36,900 bases of DNA, taken from the NCBI RefSeq assembly GCF_000463075.2, contig NZ_AVAQ01000020.1:1-36900 (forward strand), read 5' to 3'. The number at the start of each line of letters is the position of its first letter. Positions within the stretch are counted from its first letter, which is position 1. The stretch is from Lactiplantibacillus plantarum EGD-AQ4 (GTDB taxonomy: Bacteria > Bacillota > Bacilli > Lactobacillales > Lactobacillaceae). The notes under the pieces are model-generated. The model was not told where the DNA came from. It saw only the letters and a program-made list of their open reading frames with translations, and searched no databases. A program made the position numbers and the translations under genes. This document shows positions 6,443 to 14,524 of this stretch, one piece after another.

Positions 6443-8599
6443 ATGAATTATCACAAAGAAAGTTATTACACCAACCGTGAACTTAGCTGGCTCGATTTTA
6501 ATTATCGTGTCTTGGATGAAGCACGCGATAAGGACAATCCGCTCCTCGAACGGGTGCGTTTCTTAGGCATCACGCAGAGCAACCTCGACGAGTTCTTTAC
6601 GGTGCGGGTCGCCTCATTACGTAAATTAATGTCGGTCAACTATACCAAGCCGGACCCGGCTGGACTGACCGCCGCTGATCAAGTCGCCGCCATTAACGAC
6701 AAGGCGCATGAAATGGTCAAACGGCAATATAATACCTTGAATCGCTCACTGTTACCGTTACTTGAACAACACGACATTCACTTATTGACGATGGCGGACT
6801 TAAATGAAGAACAACACACGTTTGTCAAGAATTATTTTGATGATGAACTCTATCCAGCGTTGACCCCGATGGCGGATGATTCTTCTCGGCCCTTCCCATT
6901 TATTGGCAATAACACCTTAAATATCGCGCTGCGGATTTATAAAAATGGTGATAAAAAGGACCGCAAATTTGCGACGGTCCAAGTCCCAGACGTCTTCCCA
7001 CGGGTCGTCGTCTTACCTGGCAAACCCAATCAGTTTATTTTGATTGAAGAAATCATCAAGGCGTTCGTCGGTTCCCTGTTTATCAACTATACGGTCAAGG
7101 AGACGAGCTGCTACCGGGTCATGCGGGACCTGGATTTAGACGTCGCTGAAGAAGATACTTCGGACCTATTAAAAGAAGTCCAGAAACAATTAAAGATGCG
7201 TGAACGCGGTAAAGTAATGCGGCTGGAAGTTGAAAAAAGCATGAGCAAGCACCAACGGACCCGTTTGGCCAAAGCCTTGGGCATTAGTGAAAGTACCCTC
7301 TACGTCATCAACGGGCCACTCAATTTGACCTTCTTATCCAAGCTTGTTAAGGCGGTCCAAGGGCATGACGACCTGAATTACCCGAAATATCGCGCGTACT
7401 ATCCCGCAAAATACCGTGAACGCTCGATTTTTGACCTCATCAAGGATCACGATATCTTGATGCAATATCCGTATGATGATTTCAAACCAGTCGTTGATTT
7501 CATTCGCGAAGCTGCCGAGGATAACGACGTGTTAGCGATTAAGATGACCTTGTACCGGGTCTCAGCCGACTCACCAATTATCAAATACCTCGGACAAGCA
7601 GCGCAAAATGGCAAGCAAGTCACGGTACTGGTCGAAGTCAAGGCCCGGTTTGATGAAGAAAATAACGTTCACTGGGCCAAAAAGCTCGAAGAAATGGGCT
7701 GTCACGTGATTTACGGTTTGATTGGCCTCAAGACCCACTGCAAATTGGCGTTAGTCGTTCGTCGTGAAAACGAAGGTATCAAGCGCTACATGCACATGGG
7801 AACCGGTAATTACAACGACGTTACCGCCCATTTTTATACCGATATGGGCCTGTTCACCGCGGATACTGACATGGGTATCGACGCCTCCAACATTTTCAAC
7901 ATGTTGTCTGGCTATTCGGAGCCACCGTACTTCCACAAGCTGCACATCTCACCAGACGGTATTCGGGACTTCATCAATGAAAAACTGGACGATGAAATCG
8001 CGATTGCCAAGGCGGGACGACCAGCTGTCGTTAAGATGAAGATGAACTCGTTGTCGGACCCACAAATTATTAGCAAACTCTACGAAGCATCCCATGCGGG
8101 CGTCAAGATTCAGTTGATCGTTCGTGGCATCTGCTGCTTACGGACCGGTATCAAGGGCGTCTCAGATAATATCGAGGTCCATTCGATCATTGGCCGGCTA
8201 CTTGAACACAGTCGGATCTACTACTTTAGCAATGATGGCGAGCCACAAATCTACCTATCGAGTGCGGATATGATGACGCGGAACTTGAATCGGCGGGTGG
8301 AGCTACTCTTCCCACTGTTACAACCCGAAATCAGTCACCGCGCGATGAACATTTTTGCGACGATGTGGGCCGATACCGTTAAGACTCGTATTTTACAACC
8401 AGACAATACGTACACCCGCGTTGATGGTCGGGGCTTAGAAGTACTCGATTCACAAGCCACGTTTATTCAGGAAGCTGAACAAGCCGTCAAGGAGGATCAT
8501 GGTGAGACGACGCCGACGAGCAATGCCCACCAGTTTATTCCCATGATGAGCCCTAAAAACGAACCAGACGCTTCAGATCTAGATAGAGAGGATGATTAG
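6443..8599 (+). CDS. ppk: Polyphosphate kinase 1
   Basis: 718 residues, the usual length. It makes inorganic polyphosphate from the ATP gamma-phosphate, reversibly. N-terminal domain signature ELSWLDFNYRVLDEA and FLGITQSNLDEFF. The two phospholipase-D-like catalytic motifs are present, THCKLALVVR with His432 and MHMGTGNYND with His451, matching the two essential histidines of E. coli Ppk in position and spacing; the first is the phosphorylated one. Later RELL-region equivalents (TRNLNRRVELLFPL) are also present. The ATG overlaps a GGGGGG ribosome site in the end of the previous gene. Middle gene of a three-gene operon in which synthesis and degradation of polyphosphate are encoded together. 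Confidence 0.97.
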   Translation: MNYHKESYYTNRELSWLDFNYRVLDEARDKDNPLLERVRFLGITQSNLDEFFTVRVASLRKLMSVNYTKPDPAGLTAADQVAAINDKAHEMVKRQYNTLNRSLLPLLEQHDIHLLTMADLNEEQHTFVKNYFDDELYPALTPMADDSSRPFPFIGNNTLNIALRIYKNGDKKDRKFATVQVPDVFPRVVVLPGKPNQFILIEEIIKAFVGSLFINYTVKETSCYRVMRDLDLDVAEEDTSDLLKEVQKQLKMRERGKVMRLEVEKSMSKHQRTRLAKALGISESTLYVINGPLNLTFLSKLVKAVQGHDDLNYPKYRAYYPAKYRERSIFDLIKDHDILMQYPYDDFKPVVDFIREAAEDNDVLAIKMTLYRVSADSPIIKYLGQAAQNGKQVTVLVEVKARFDEENNVHWAKKLEEMGCHVIYGLIGLKTHCKLALVVRRENEGIKRYMHMGTGNYNDVTAHFYTDMGLFTADTDMGIDASNIFNMLSGYSEPPYFHKLHISPDGIRDFINEKLDDEIAIAKAGRPAVVKMKMNSLSDPQIISKLYEASHAGVKIQLIVRGICCLRTGIKGVSDNIEVHSIIGRLLEHSRIYYFSNDGEPQIYLSSADMMTRNLNRRVELLFPLLQPEISHRAMNIFATMWADTVKTRILQPDNTYTRVDGRGLEVLDSQATFIQEAEQAVKEDHGETTPTSNAHQFIPMMSPKNEPDASDLDREDD

Positions 8600-8601
8600 C
8601 A

Positions 8602-9555
8602 ATGGAAAATTTCGCGGTCATTGACTTAGGTTCTAACTCGTGTCGAATGACGATTACGCAGATTCAAGAAGATGGCAGTTACACTGTGACGCACCGCTTA
8701 AAGGAGATGGTGCGGCTATCCGCTAACGAAAACGCGACGGACAAACCGACCTTACAACCAGATGCCATCGACCGCACCATTGCGGCCCTCAAATCCTTTG
8801 CGACCGTCTACGAGACTTTGCCCAACTTGACGATTAAAGCGGTCGCCACGGCTGCGACCCGTAAAGCTAGTAATCAAAAGAAGTTCCTCAAGCGGGTCAA
8901 AAGTGAAGTCGGGCTGGATATTGAAGTGATTCCGGGCACCACTGAGGCTTACTATGACTATCTCGGCGTCGTGAATACTCTGCCCACGACTAACTGTGTG
9001 ATGGTCGATACGGGCGGTGGTAGCTGCGAACTCGTCTTGATTACCAATGGCCAAGCTAAGGAATTGATCAGCCTGCCGATTGGTGCGGTGAGTCTGTCCG
9101 AAAAATTTGGCCTGAATGACCAAGTCAGTGCAAGCCAGTTATTTCAAACGATGACCTTTGTTGATAAAATTTTTAATAGCGTCTGGTGGCTGCGCAACGG
9201 CCTGAACCTGCCACTCGTCTGCCTAGGTGGCAGTAACCGGACGTTAGCAAAAATCAATCGGCGCCAATGCAATATTTTGAATTTTGAGGATATTCATGGC
9301 TACCGGCTGCGTGACAACGCGATTTACGACACGTTTAATACCGTCATCGCACAAGATGCGGCTGGTCGGGCCGCAATTCCGGGACTCGCCAAGGACCGGG
9401 CCGACATTATCGTCGGTGGTATGGTGCCCGCTATTAGTCTGATGCGCTTTCTAGACTCTGATCGGATGATATTCTCCCAGAATGGGCTACGTGAAGGCAT
9501 CTTATTCGAACACTTAACCAACTTGGCAGAGCAAAACGCAAAAGTTAGTGAGTAA
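8602..9555 (+). CDS. ppx: Ppx/GppA exopolyphosphatase, catalytically intact
   Basis: 317 residues, typical for single-domain Ppx proteins. Both phosphate-binding loops are intact: AVIDLGSNSCRM at residues ~5-16 and VMVDTGGGSCELVLI at ~133-147. The catalytic glutamate region is GTTEAYYDYLG. The family LPIGAVSLSEKF follows. It hydrolyses terminal phosphates of polyphosphate, possibly pppGpp as well. The ATG follows GAGAGGATGATTAGCA and overlaps the spacing after the ppk stop by only 2 nt, so it is the last gene of the operon. I see no strong terminator in the next 170 bp. It contrasts with the first gene, whose equivalent loops are degraded. Confidence 0.93.
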   Translation: MENFAVIDLGSNSCRMTITQIQEDGSYTVTHRLKEMVRLSANENATDKPTLQPDAIDRTIAALKSFATVYETLPNLTIKAVATAATRKASNQKKFLKRVKSEVGLDIEVIPGTTEAYYDYLGVVNTLPTTNCVMVDTGGGSCELVLITNGQAKELISLPIGAVSLSEKFGLNDQVSASQLFQTMTFVDKIFNSVWWLRNGLNLPLVCLGGSNRTLAKINRRQCNILNFEDIHGYRLRDNAIYDTFNTVIAQDAAGRAAIPGLAKDRADIIVGGMVPAISLMRFLDSDRMIFSQNGLREGILFEHLTNLAEQNAKVSE

Positions 9556-9732
9556 GTTTTACTGACAATCTAAAAAAGATTATGCTAAGCTTAAGACATC
9601 ATTAAAGCAATCAATTATGACTCAGGGTCGTCTTTAAATGCTTGTATATCTTTGCCACGGAACCTCCGTTGACCAAGAAAAGCATCGTTTCACATCAGAA
9701 ACGAGCTGGCCTTGATCACTGGAGGTTTTTAT

Positions 9733-11130
9733 ATGTCATCCAATCCAACTCAAATCACAACGCAGACTAAGGCCGCCATCTTTGGCGCAGCAAGTCTCGC
9801 CTTTTGCGGTATTCTAGTCGAAACGTCGATGAACGTGACCTTTCCGACGCTAATGCGCCAGTTCAACACGTCACTCGAAACGGTGCAGTGGGTCACCACG
9901 GCTTACTTGTTAGCGGTCGCCGCGACGATGGTGATTACCGCCTTCATCCAAGCGCGTTTTCACTGGCAAACGATTATCAACGTTGGCGGTAGCGCCTTTG
10001 TTCTGGGCGGCTTACTATGTGCCCTGGCGCCTTCACTCTGGGTCTTACTGCTAGGCCGGATTATTCAAGCAATTGGGACTGGCTTTGCACTCCCATTGGT
10101 CTTTGCACAAATTATGACCCAAATTCCGTTTGAATCCCAAGGCCGTTTCACTGGGACGGCGGGCATGTTGATTGCCCTCGCCCCTTCACTTGGCCCCACG
10201 TATGGCGGCTTAGTCACCCAACTCGCTTCATGGCGCTTGATTTTTGGCATTACCCTGCCATTTGGTCTGATTGCATGGTTGGTCACTGCACAAGCCATCC
10301 AACAGCCGCACGCGCCGCAACGATTGGCTTTTCCAGGCAGCCAATTTATCCTCATCGTCGTTGCCCTGATTGGCCTGCTGTTTGGCGTCAATAATTTCAG
10401 TAGCCACGGTCTCAGTCTGATTTATGTCGGCTTGCCACTCCTCCTAGCCATCGTCGCTTTGATTGGTTTCATCATGATTGCTGCTCGAGCGTCACATCCG
10501 CTGATCAACCTAACAGTTTTCAAACAAGGCGACTTTACGCGCGCGTTGCTGATTTACTTTTTGATTCAGTTCATTCAGATTGGGCTGACTTTTCTCCTGC
10601 CGAACTTCGCGCAATTAGTCTTAGGAAAAAACGCCCTGATTTCAGGTCTCATGCTACTGGCGGGTAGTCTCTGCTCGGCCGTCATCTCACCATTTGCTGG
10701 TAAATTGATGGACCGGCGAGGCGCGCGTCTGCCGTTCTTCATCGGGAGTGGCTTCATCGTGCTTGCGACGTTGGGACTGGCCTTAACCGCTCGTCACCTG
10801 TCAATCGCGTTGATTGTCGGTGGTTTCGTGATTTTTCAAATTGGATTTGCCTGTCTTTTCAACAACGCCTTGACTTATGGCTTACAGCAGCTACCGCCAC
10901 ACCTGATTGGCGATGGTAACGCGCTGTTCAACACCTTGCAACAATACGCGGGGTCACTGGGAACTGCCATCATGGCCGTCCTAATGACCTTTGGAGCCAC
11001 AGTGCTCCCACACGCCGCCAGCAAACTTCAAACCACGGTCGGAACCCAAATCGCACTCTGGTTTAGCTTAGTTGTCATCGTACTAGTGGCTGGACTCGCT
11101 CTGACGGTGAAACGCGAAAAGCGGGCCTGA
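9733..11130 (+). CDS. MFS drug:H+ antiporter, DHA2 (EmrB/QacA) family
   Basis: 465 residues with about 14 membrane segments, the DHA2 layout. Motif A-like region at LLGRIIQAIGTGFALPLV; the antiporter motif C reads APSLGPTYGGLV in segment 5, as in proton-driven drug exporters. Start chosen at ATG 9733 because GGAGG (9721-9725) lies 7 nt upstream; the open frame continues to 9712 without a ribosome site. The 150-nt leader contains a CGTTTC/GAAACG hairpin and a nearby GACCAAG/CTTGATC arm pair, which might be regulatory but is not a known element. Substrate unknown. There is no adjacent regulator gene. Confidence 0.9.
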   Translation: MSSNPTQITTQTKAAIFGAASLAFCGILVETSMNVTFPTLMRQFNTSLETVQWVTTAYLLAVAATMVITAFIQARFHWQTIINVGGSAFVLGGLLCALAPSLWVLLLGRIIQAIGTGFALPLVFAQIMTQIPFESQGRFTGTAGMLIALAPSLGPTYGGLVTQLASWRLIFGITLPFGLIAWLVTAQAIQQPHAPQRLAFPGSQFILIVVALIGLLFGVNNFSSHGLSLIYVGLPLLLAIVALIGFIMIAARASHPLINLTVFKQGDFTRALLIYFLIQFIQIGLTFLLPNFAQLVLGKNALISGLMLLAGSLCSAVISPFAGKLMDRRGARLPFFIGSGFIVLATLGLALTARHLSIALIVGGFVIFQIGFACLFNNALTYGLQQLPPHLIGDGNALFNTLQQYAGSLGTAIMAVLMTFGATVLPHAASKLQTTVGTQIALWFSLVVIVLVAGLALTVKREKRA

Positions 11131-11170
11131 CTAGGAGCAGTGGCCGAATCGTCATCGCGTTTCGTGTTTG

Positions 11171-11260
11171 TTCGTCAGCTGTGTTGGTCTTGCTGCATCC
11201 GCGACTCGCTTGTTCATCAACTGTGTTGGTTTCAATGCATCCGCGACTCGAGTATTCGTC
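11171..11260. repeat. 42-bp tandem repeat, two copies plus a partial third
   Basis: TTCGTCAGCTGTGTTGG (from 11171) recurs as TTCATCAACTGTGTTGG (from 11213), and TTCGTCAAC starts again at 11255, giving a period of 42 bp. CTGCATCCGCGACTCG / ATGCATCCGCGACTCG is also shared. The period is divisible by three and both strands stay open, but the only + frame starts at a GTG with a 2-nt ribosome spacing and encodes a Cys-rich, low-credibility peptide. I treat the 323-bp gap (11131-11453) as non-coding; it holds only this repeat and the vanZ leader. Confidence 0.7.
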
Positions 11261-11453
11261 AACGTCCAGCCAAGGCTGACAAACAGATGATTCATCCATT
11301 CGCCATTAACGTTGATTTGCTTAGAGTTTGTTTAAATCCATAAAAACTTCTTTAAGGCTGCCGCTGAAAACACTTCATTCCGGATACTTCCGCTAAGATA
11401 AGGGTAAGCAGATGGCGAATTCCGTCACCTAAATCAGAGAAGGAGTGGTTGGC

Positions 11454-11966
11454 ATGCGCTGGGAACCTTTCATGTTTATCTTATTACTGACAACGGTCAG
11501 TTGCTTAGTCATCTTAATTGCGACTCGTAACGCGAAGCAGCGCGCTCGGCGACTGCTCGGACTGGCCTACCTATTCGGGATGAGCGTGATTTTATTCACC
11601 CCGCTATCCGTTGATGGTCAGGCACTGTACGTCATGCCAGCAGGCTTCGGCCAGGTCAATTTGACGCGGCTGTACTTCCGTGGCCTGGGCTTTCTCGAAA
11701 ATATCTTGTTGACCATTCCGTTAGGCTGGGGGCTCAAACGGCGCTTCCAACGACGCTCGTTGATTAGCATCGGGATGGCCGGCCTATTGATTAGCGCCGG
11801 CATCGAGAGTTTACAATACTTCATGTCGCAACACTGGCTCATCAATCGCAGTAGTGATATTAACGACGTTGTTGCCAATACGCTAGGCATTCTAATCGGT
11901 GCCGTCATTGCGATGATTGTGCATACGGTCAGCCTGCGCAAGGGTCGGTTGGCGGCAAATCAGTAA
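11454..11966 (+). CDS. VanZ-family membrane protein
   Basis: 170 residues with four to five membrane segments. Family features are the first helix, the TPLSVDG region, the middle IPLGWGLKRRF, and the C-terminal GIESLQYFM...RSSDINDVVANTLG signature of VanZ-like proteins. VanZ of enterococci raises teicoplanin resistance; most homologues have no known role, so an envelope function is only inferred. Start chosen at ATG 11454, 8 nt after AAGGAG; the GTG at 11445 sits inside that site. Transcribed alone and ended by the strong inverted repeat at 11988. Confidence 0.85.
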   Translation: MRWEPFMFILLLTTVSCLVILIATRNAKQRARRLLGLAYLFGMSVILFTPLSVDGQALYVMPAGFGQVNLTRLYFRGLGFLENILLTIPLGWGLKRRFQRRSLISIGMAGLLISAGIESLQYFMSQHWLINRSSDINDVVANTLGILIGAVIAMIVHTVSLRKGRLAANQ

Positions 11967-11987
11967 AAATGACTACTAACTAAATTG

Positions 11988-12047
11988 GCATACAAAAAAG
12001 TCGCGACCCGTACTTGTGAAAAGACGTGTCGCGACTTTTTTGTATGC
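11988..12047. terminator. Bidirectional terminator, 20-bp perfect stem
   Basis: GCATACAAAAAAGTCGCGAC (11988-12007) pairs perfectly with 12028-12047. The stem contains six A then six T, so each direction has GTCGCGAC followed by a U tract. It serves the vanZ gene on + and the small gene on minus. Confidence 0.92.
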
Positions 12048-12106
12048 TGCGCTCAGGGGTCAAGGACCAAGCTTTACTGGTATTACCCGCTAATACAGCT
12101 GAACAC

Positions 12107-12328
12107 TTAAGCTTTAGAATTGTCCTGACCGGCATGGCGGGCTTGTTGGTCCTGATGCCAACTAGTTGGGCTCCAGAGCTGCCCTTCCATTGATCCGCGT
12201 AAACTTTCGATTTCGGCTTGCTGGTCGTCTAATACCTTGATGACACTATCAATGACGACTTGATTATCCGCCGTGCGCAGGTCTGTTAATGCTTGAATCG
12301 CCCAAGCAGTTTGGTCTTGTTCACTCAT
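12107..12328 (-). CDS. Small acidic protein of unknown function
   Basis: 73 residues from ATG 12328, preceded by GGAG with 9-nt spacing. An ATG 15 nt earlier overlaps that GGAG and has no site of its own. The protein is polar and mostly helical (DLRTADNQVVIDSVIKVLDD then QQAEIESLRGSMEGQ, likely amphipathic or coiled coil), with a Gln/His/Asp-rich tail. No signal or membrane segment. I do not recognise a family. It has its own promoter and shares the bidirectional terminator with vanZ, so it is probably a real single-gene unit. Confidence 0.65.
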   Translation of the reverse strand: MSEQDQTAWAIQALTDLRTADNQVVIDSVIKVLDDQQAEIESLRGSMEGQLWSPTSWHQDQQARHAGQDNSKA

Positions 12329-12362
12329 GTTGATGCGCTCCATTTCTATTCATTCTTTTTAC

Positions 12363-12391
12363 ATTGTACACAATTCACCATTCCTTACCAA
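12363..12391 (-). promoter_or_regulatory. Promoter of the small acidic protein gene
   Basis: On the minus strand TTGGTA, 17 bp, TACAAT, ending ~35 bp before the start codon. The remaining bases to 12570 show nothing I can identify. Confidence 0.6.
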
Positions 12392-12570
12392 ATCATTTGC
12401 CTTTTGAAGTTTGATCCAAGTCGAATGGTAACTAGTTAAGTACCGTCCAATTGCAGTGGTCGCTAATCACTGACATTCCGGCGCTGACGCCACTTACCGC
12501 GGACCGTTGGTACTCGCCAATCACAACTCAGGCAGTCGTCACGGCCATTCTTCTCAGCGAGTTAACGGTA

Positions 12571-12606
12571 AACAAAAAACGCCGCTACAAGTTGTAACGA
12601 CGTTAT
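12571..12606 (-). terminator. Terminator of the spx-like gene
   Basis: Stem with AACG/CGTT and TACAA/TTGTA segments, and a run of six A on the + strand that becomes a U tract in the minus transcript. It lies ~10 bp beyond the spx-like stop. Confidence 0.75.
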
Positions 12607-12614
12607 GATGAAGG

Positions 12615-13037
12615 TTAGCCAACTGCTTGTTGGTCGTCATCATAGAGCTTTTGTTGAATTTCGCGTAATTCAGACTTACGCACTGAGCGAGGCAAAAATG
12701 CCCGAATATCTTCTTCGTTATACCCAATTTGGAGCCGCCGACCATCATAAATAATCGGCCGCTTGAGTAGCTGTGGTTTTTCAACTAATAGGTCTAGTAA
12801 CTGATTAAAACCTAAGTCCGCCAAATCAATGTGCAATGCTTTAAAAGCCTTAGAACGCGTTGAAACGATGTCCTCGAAGCCATTTTCAGTGAGCCGGAGG
12901 ATTTGTTTCAATTCATCGCGATCCAGAGGATTAGCAATAATGTCGCGTTCATTAAATGGAATGTTATTTTCAACTAACCATGCGCGCGCACTACGACTGG
13001 ACTTGCTGGACGTTGAATAATATAAGTTTACTGTCAC
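12615..13037 (-). CDS. Spx/ArsC-family regulator lacking the CxxC redox switch
   Basis: 140 residues, slightly longer than the usual 131-137. The Spx fold is clear: LTENGFEDIVSTRSKAFKAL, PIIYDGRRLQIGYNEEDIRA and FLPR. Spx proteins bind the RNA polymerase alpha subunit and steer stress transcription, normally sensing disulfide stress through Cys10-x-x-Cys13. Here that segment reads YSTSSKSSRSARAWL, so both cysteines are serines (Ser11 and Ser14, shifted by one residue). It should therefore not sense thiol oxidation in the known way. The GTG start follows AGGAGGAATTCATC, and two overlapping strong promoters lie upstream. Monocistronic. The binding partner and target genes cannot be read from the sequence. 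Confidence 0.88.
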   Translation of the reverse strand: MTVNLYYSTSSKSSRSARAWLVENNIPFNERDIIANPLDRDELKQILRLTENGFEDIVSTRSKAFKALHIDLADLGFNQLLDLLVEKPQLLKRPIIYDGRRLQIGYNEEDIRAFLPRSVRKSELREIQQKLYDDDQQAVG

Positions 13038-13094
13038 GATGAATTCCTCCTAAGTTTCGGTAAGGGTCATTACACCACTTACTTTTATATAGTA

Positions 13095-13123
13095 AGTATA
13101 CGAGCTTAGTCAAGAATAGTCAA
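13095..13123 (-). promoter_or_regulatory. Strong promoter (possibly two overlapping) of the spx-like gene
   Basis: Minus strand TTGACT, 17 bp, TATACT. A second TTGACT inside the spacer is followed 16 bp later by TATATA, so two start points 10 bp apart are possible. The AT-rich core may also hold an operator. Confidence 0.75.
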
Positions 13124-13216
13124 GGTTTGTCAGAACTTTTTTAATTAAGACTTTCTAAAGTTGCGGGACATCATTATTAACCACTATTTTCCGGTAGTCG
13201 TCAGTAATGATGTCGA

Positions 13217-13244
13217 CAAAAGCGGTATCTCTGAAGATACCGCT
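13217..13244 (-). terminator. Terminator of the tRNA-Asn transcript
   Basis: Perfect 10-bp stem AGCGGTATCT/AGATACCGCT with a 4-nt loop, followed by TTTT on the minus strand, 25 bp beyond the tRNA 3' end. Farther on, GACATCATTA (13167-13176) and TAATGATGTC (13205-13214) form another 10-bp inverted repeat of unknown role. Confidence 0.8.
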
Positions 13245-13268
13245 ACAACCATTCATGACATTGAGCAA

Positions 13269-13340
13269 CTGCCCGGGCTGGGATCGAACCAGCGACCTCT
13301 TGATTAACAGTCAATTATTCTACCGCTGAACTACCGGGCA
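13269..13340 (-). tRNA. tRNA-Asn (anticodon GTT)
   Basis: 72 nt. The acceptor stem TGCCCGG pairs with CCGGGCA. The D arm is GTTCAGCGGTAGAA. The anticodon arm TTGA-CTGTTAA-TCAA shows anticodon GTT. The T arm contains GGTTCGATCC. The discriminator base is G, as for tRNA-Asn, and CCA is not encoded. It stands alone between the spx-like gene and a membrane protein gene, with its own terminator at 13217. No integrase or attachment-site duplication is visible beside it. Confidence 0.97.
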
Positions 13341-13436
13341 ATGTCTATGTCGTTATTTATACACGCTTTTTTGATAAAACACAAGCGTTTATTAAAATAA
13401 TTCACACTAATTTCACATATTGATTTTATTTAATGG

Positions 13437-14219
13437 TCAAATGGAATACAAACCGAGCCACGACATGACGGTAAAGTCCTTATCAGCGACTAACTTGGCA
13501 ATCGTGCGGCGAATCTCTAATTCACTCAGGGTCGTTCTTAAATCAAAATAATAATCACCCTGCTGGTTTTGCATCGTTAATTGCCACTGCCCCAGGTCGG
13601 CCCACTGCTCCGTATTTGGCAACGCAGCTTGGTGTTTGAATAGCACGTGAAAAGTTGGTTTCCAGGCATCCTGGTCGTCACCAGTCACCCGAATCAAACG
13701 GCAAACTTCACGATGGCAGCGCAATGCGGCGCGGGCACCAATCACGATTCCCAAGACGATCAAAGCGGCGCCCAGACCCAGACTAGTCAGTAAAATCCGC
13801 GTCAATAGCGGTGTCGCTTGTAATTGAGAACTCAAGACGATCGCGGCACTCATCAATAACCAGATGGCGAGCACCCAGCCATTCAGCCAATTCAAGGCGA
13901 CGTCCCGCGCGTGCCGATAAGCAGCTAACCGGTACTGGGCATCATCATTGACCACCCGCTGCTCCGGCGTTACTGGGGAATAGACCACTGCTAAATCATC
14001 GTGAAAGACGTGGGTCGCGAACGGTTTAAAGACGGGTGTCATCAGGTCTAAGGTCGTCTTCGGCAAGTATTCAGCAACCACGTGCTTCGCAGTCGGTGTC
14101 GCTTCGAATTGATACGTGCATCCATGAATGGCAGTGAGTTGATAGCCAGCGTCTGCTTGACGATTGAGCCAGGCGACTTCCGCGGCCGAGCCTTTTAAAT
14201 AAAATCGGTGTTTTTGCAT
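13437..14219 (-). CDS. DUF2812-like membrane protein
   Basis: 260 residues. The N-terminal ~50 residues fit the DUF2812 pattern, with KGSAAEVAWLNRQADAGYQL followed by an aromatic strand TYQFE. Two membrane helices follow at about residues 100-123 and 130-152, then a soluble C-terminal part. In other Firmicutes DUF2812 proteins are often encoded with PadR regulators, but none is present here. Start chosen at ATG 14219, preceded by GGAGG with 8-nt spacing, rather than at 14258. The role is unknown. It has its own promoter at 14257-14284. Confidence 0.7.
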   Translation of the reverse strand: MQKHRFYLKGSAAEVAWLNRQADAGYQLTAIHGCTYQFEATPTAKHVVAEYLPKTTLDLMTPVFKPFATHVFHDDLAVVYSPVTPEQRVVNDDAQYRLAAYRHARDVALNWLNGWVLAIWLLMSAAIVLSSQLQATPLLTRILLTSLGLGAALIVLGIVIGARAALRCHREVCRLIRVTGDDQDAWKPTFHVLFKHQAALPNTEQWADLGQWQLTMQNQQGDYYFDLRTTLSELEIRRTIAKLVADKDFTVMSWLGLYSI

Positions 14220-14256
14220 GGTGGGAATCCTCCATTTCTCAATGATATGACTCCCC

Positions 14257-14284
14257 ATTATAATCAGATTGGTCTATTTTTCAA
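14257..14284 (-). promoter_or_regulatory. Promoter of the DUF2812-like gene
   Basis: Minus strand TTGAAA, 16 bp, perfect TATAAT. The start point would fall ~30 bp before the start codon. Confidence 0.75.
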
Positions 14285-14453
14285 ACATTCCTTAAGCTTC
14301 GTTCAATACCGTTACTAACGCCTGTACAATCGACTTATTAATCTGTTGGCAATGATAGCCCTTACGCTATCGATCCGGATTGGTATGGTTGTAACCATTA
14401 AAAATCCATTCAGATTGGCACTCCTGCCGGCTTTATTAAGTTTTTGATATTTA

Positions 14454-14506
14454 TTCACAAATTTTCTTAAGCGTGCTAGACTCAAACTTGATGTTATCGA
14501 TTTCAA
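14454..14506 (+). promoter_or_regulatory. glpK promoter with downstream cre-like CcpA site
   Basis: TTCACA (14454-14459), 17 bp, TAGACT (14477-14482). ATGTTATCGATTTCAA (14491-14506) matches the cre consensus WTGNNARCGNWWWCAW at all fixed positions but one (T for R). Its place just after the start point suits repression by CcpA. The upstream part of the gap (14290-14450) contains small hairpins (GATAGC/GCTATC, ATGGTT/AACCAT) but no recognisable element. Confidence 0.65.
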
Positions 14507-14524
14507 CAACTTGGAGGAACAACT

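Noticed and set aside
9556-9732. Riboswitch in the leader of the MFS gene
   Set aside because: A few small hairpins exist, but none matches a known aptamer and there is no terminator/antiterminator pair.
11140-11343. 67-codon frame across the 42-bp tandem repeat
   Set aside because: GTG start with only 2 nt after AGGAG, Cys/Trp-rich unlikely peptide, and the opposite strand is equally open; more likely non-coding repeat.
11988-12047. CRISPR or attachment-site reading of the long inverted repeats
   Set aside because: Each long inverted repeat in the window lies just after stop codons and has A/T runs; they are terminators. No regularly spaced direct repeats or cas genes were found.
13269-13340. 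tRNA-Asn as an integration site
   Set aside because: No integrase gene, no duplicated tRNA 3' end and no island-like gene content on either side.
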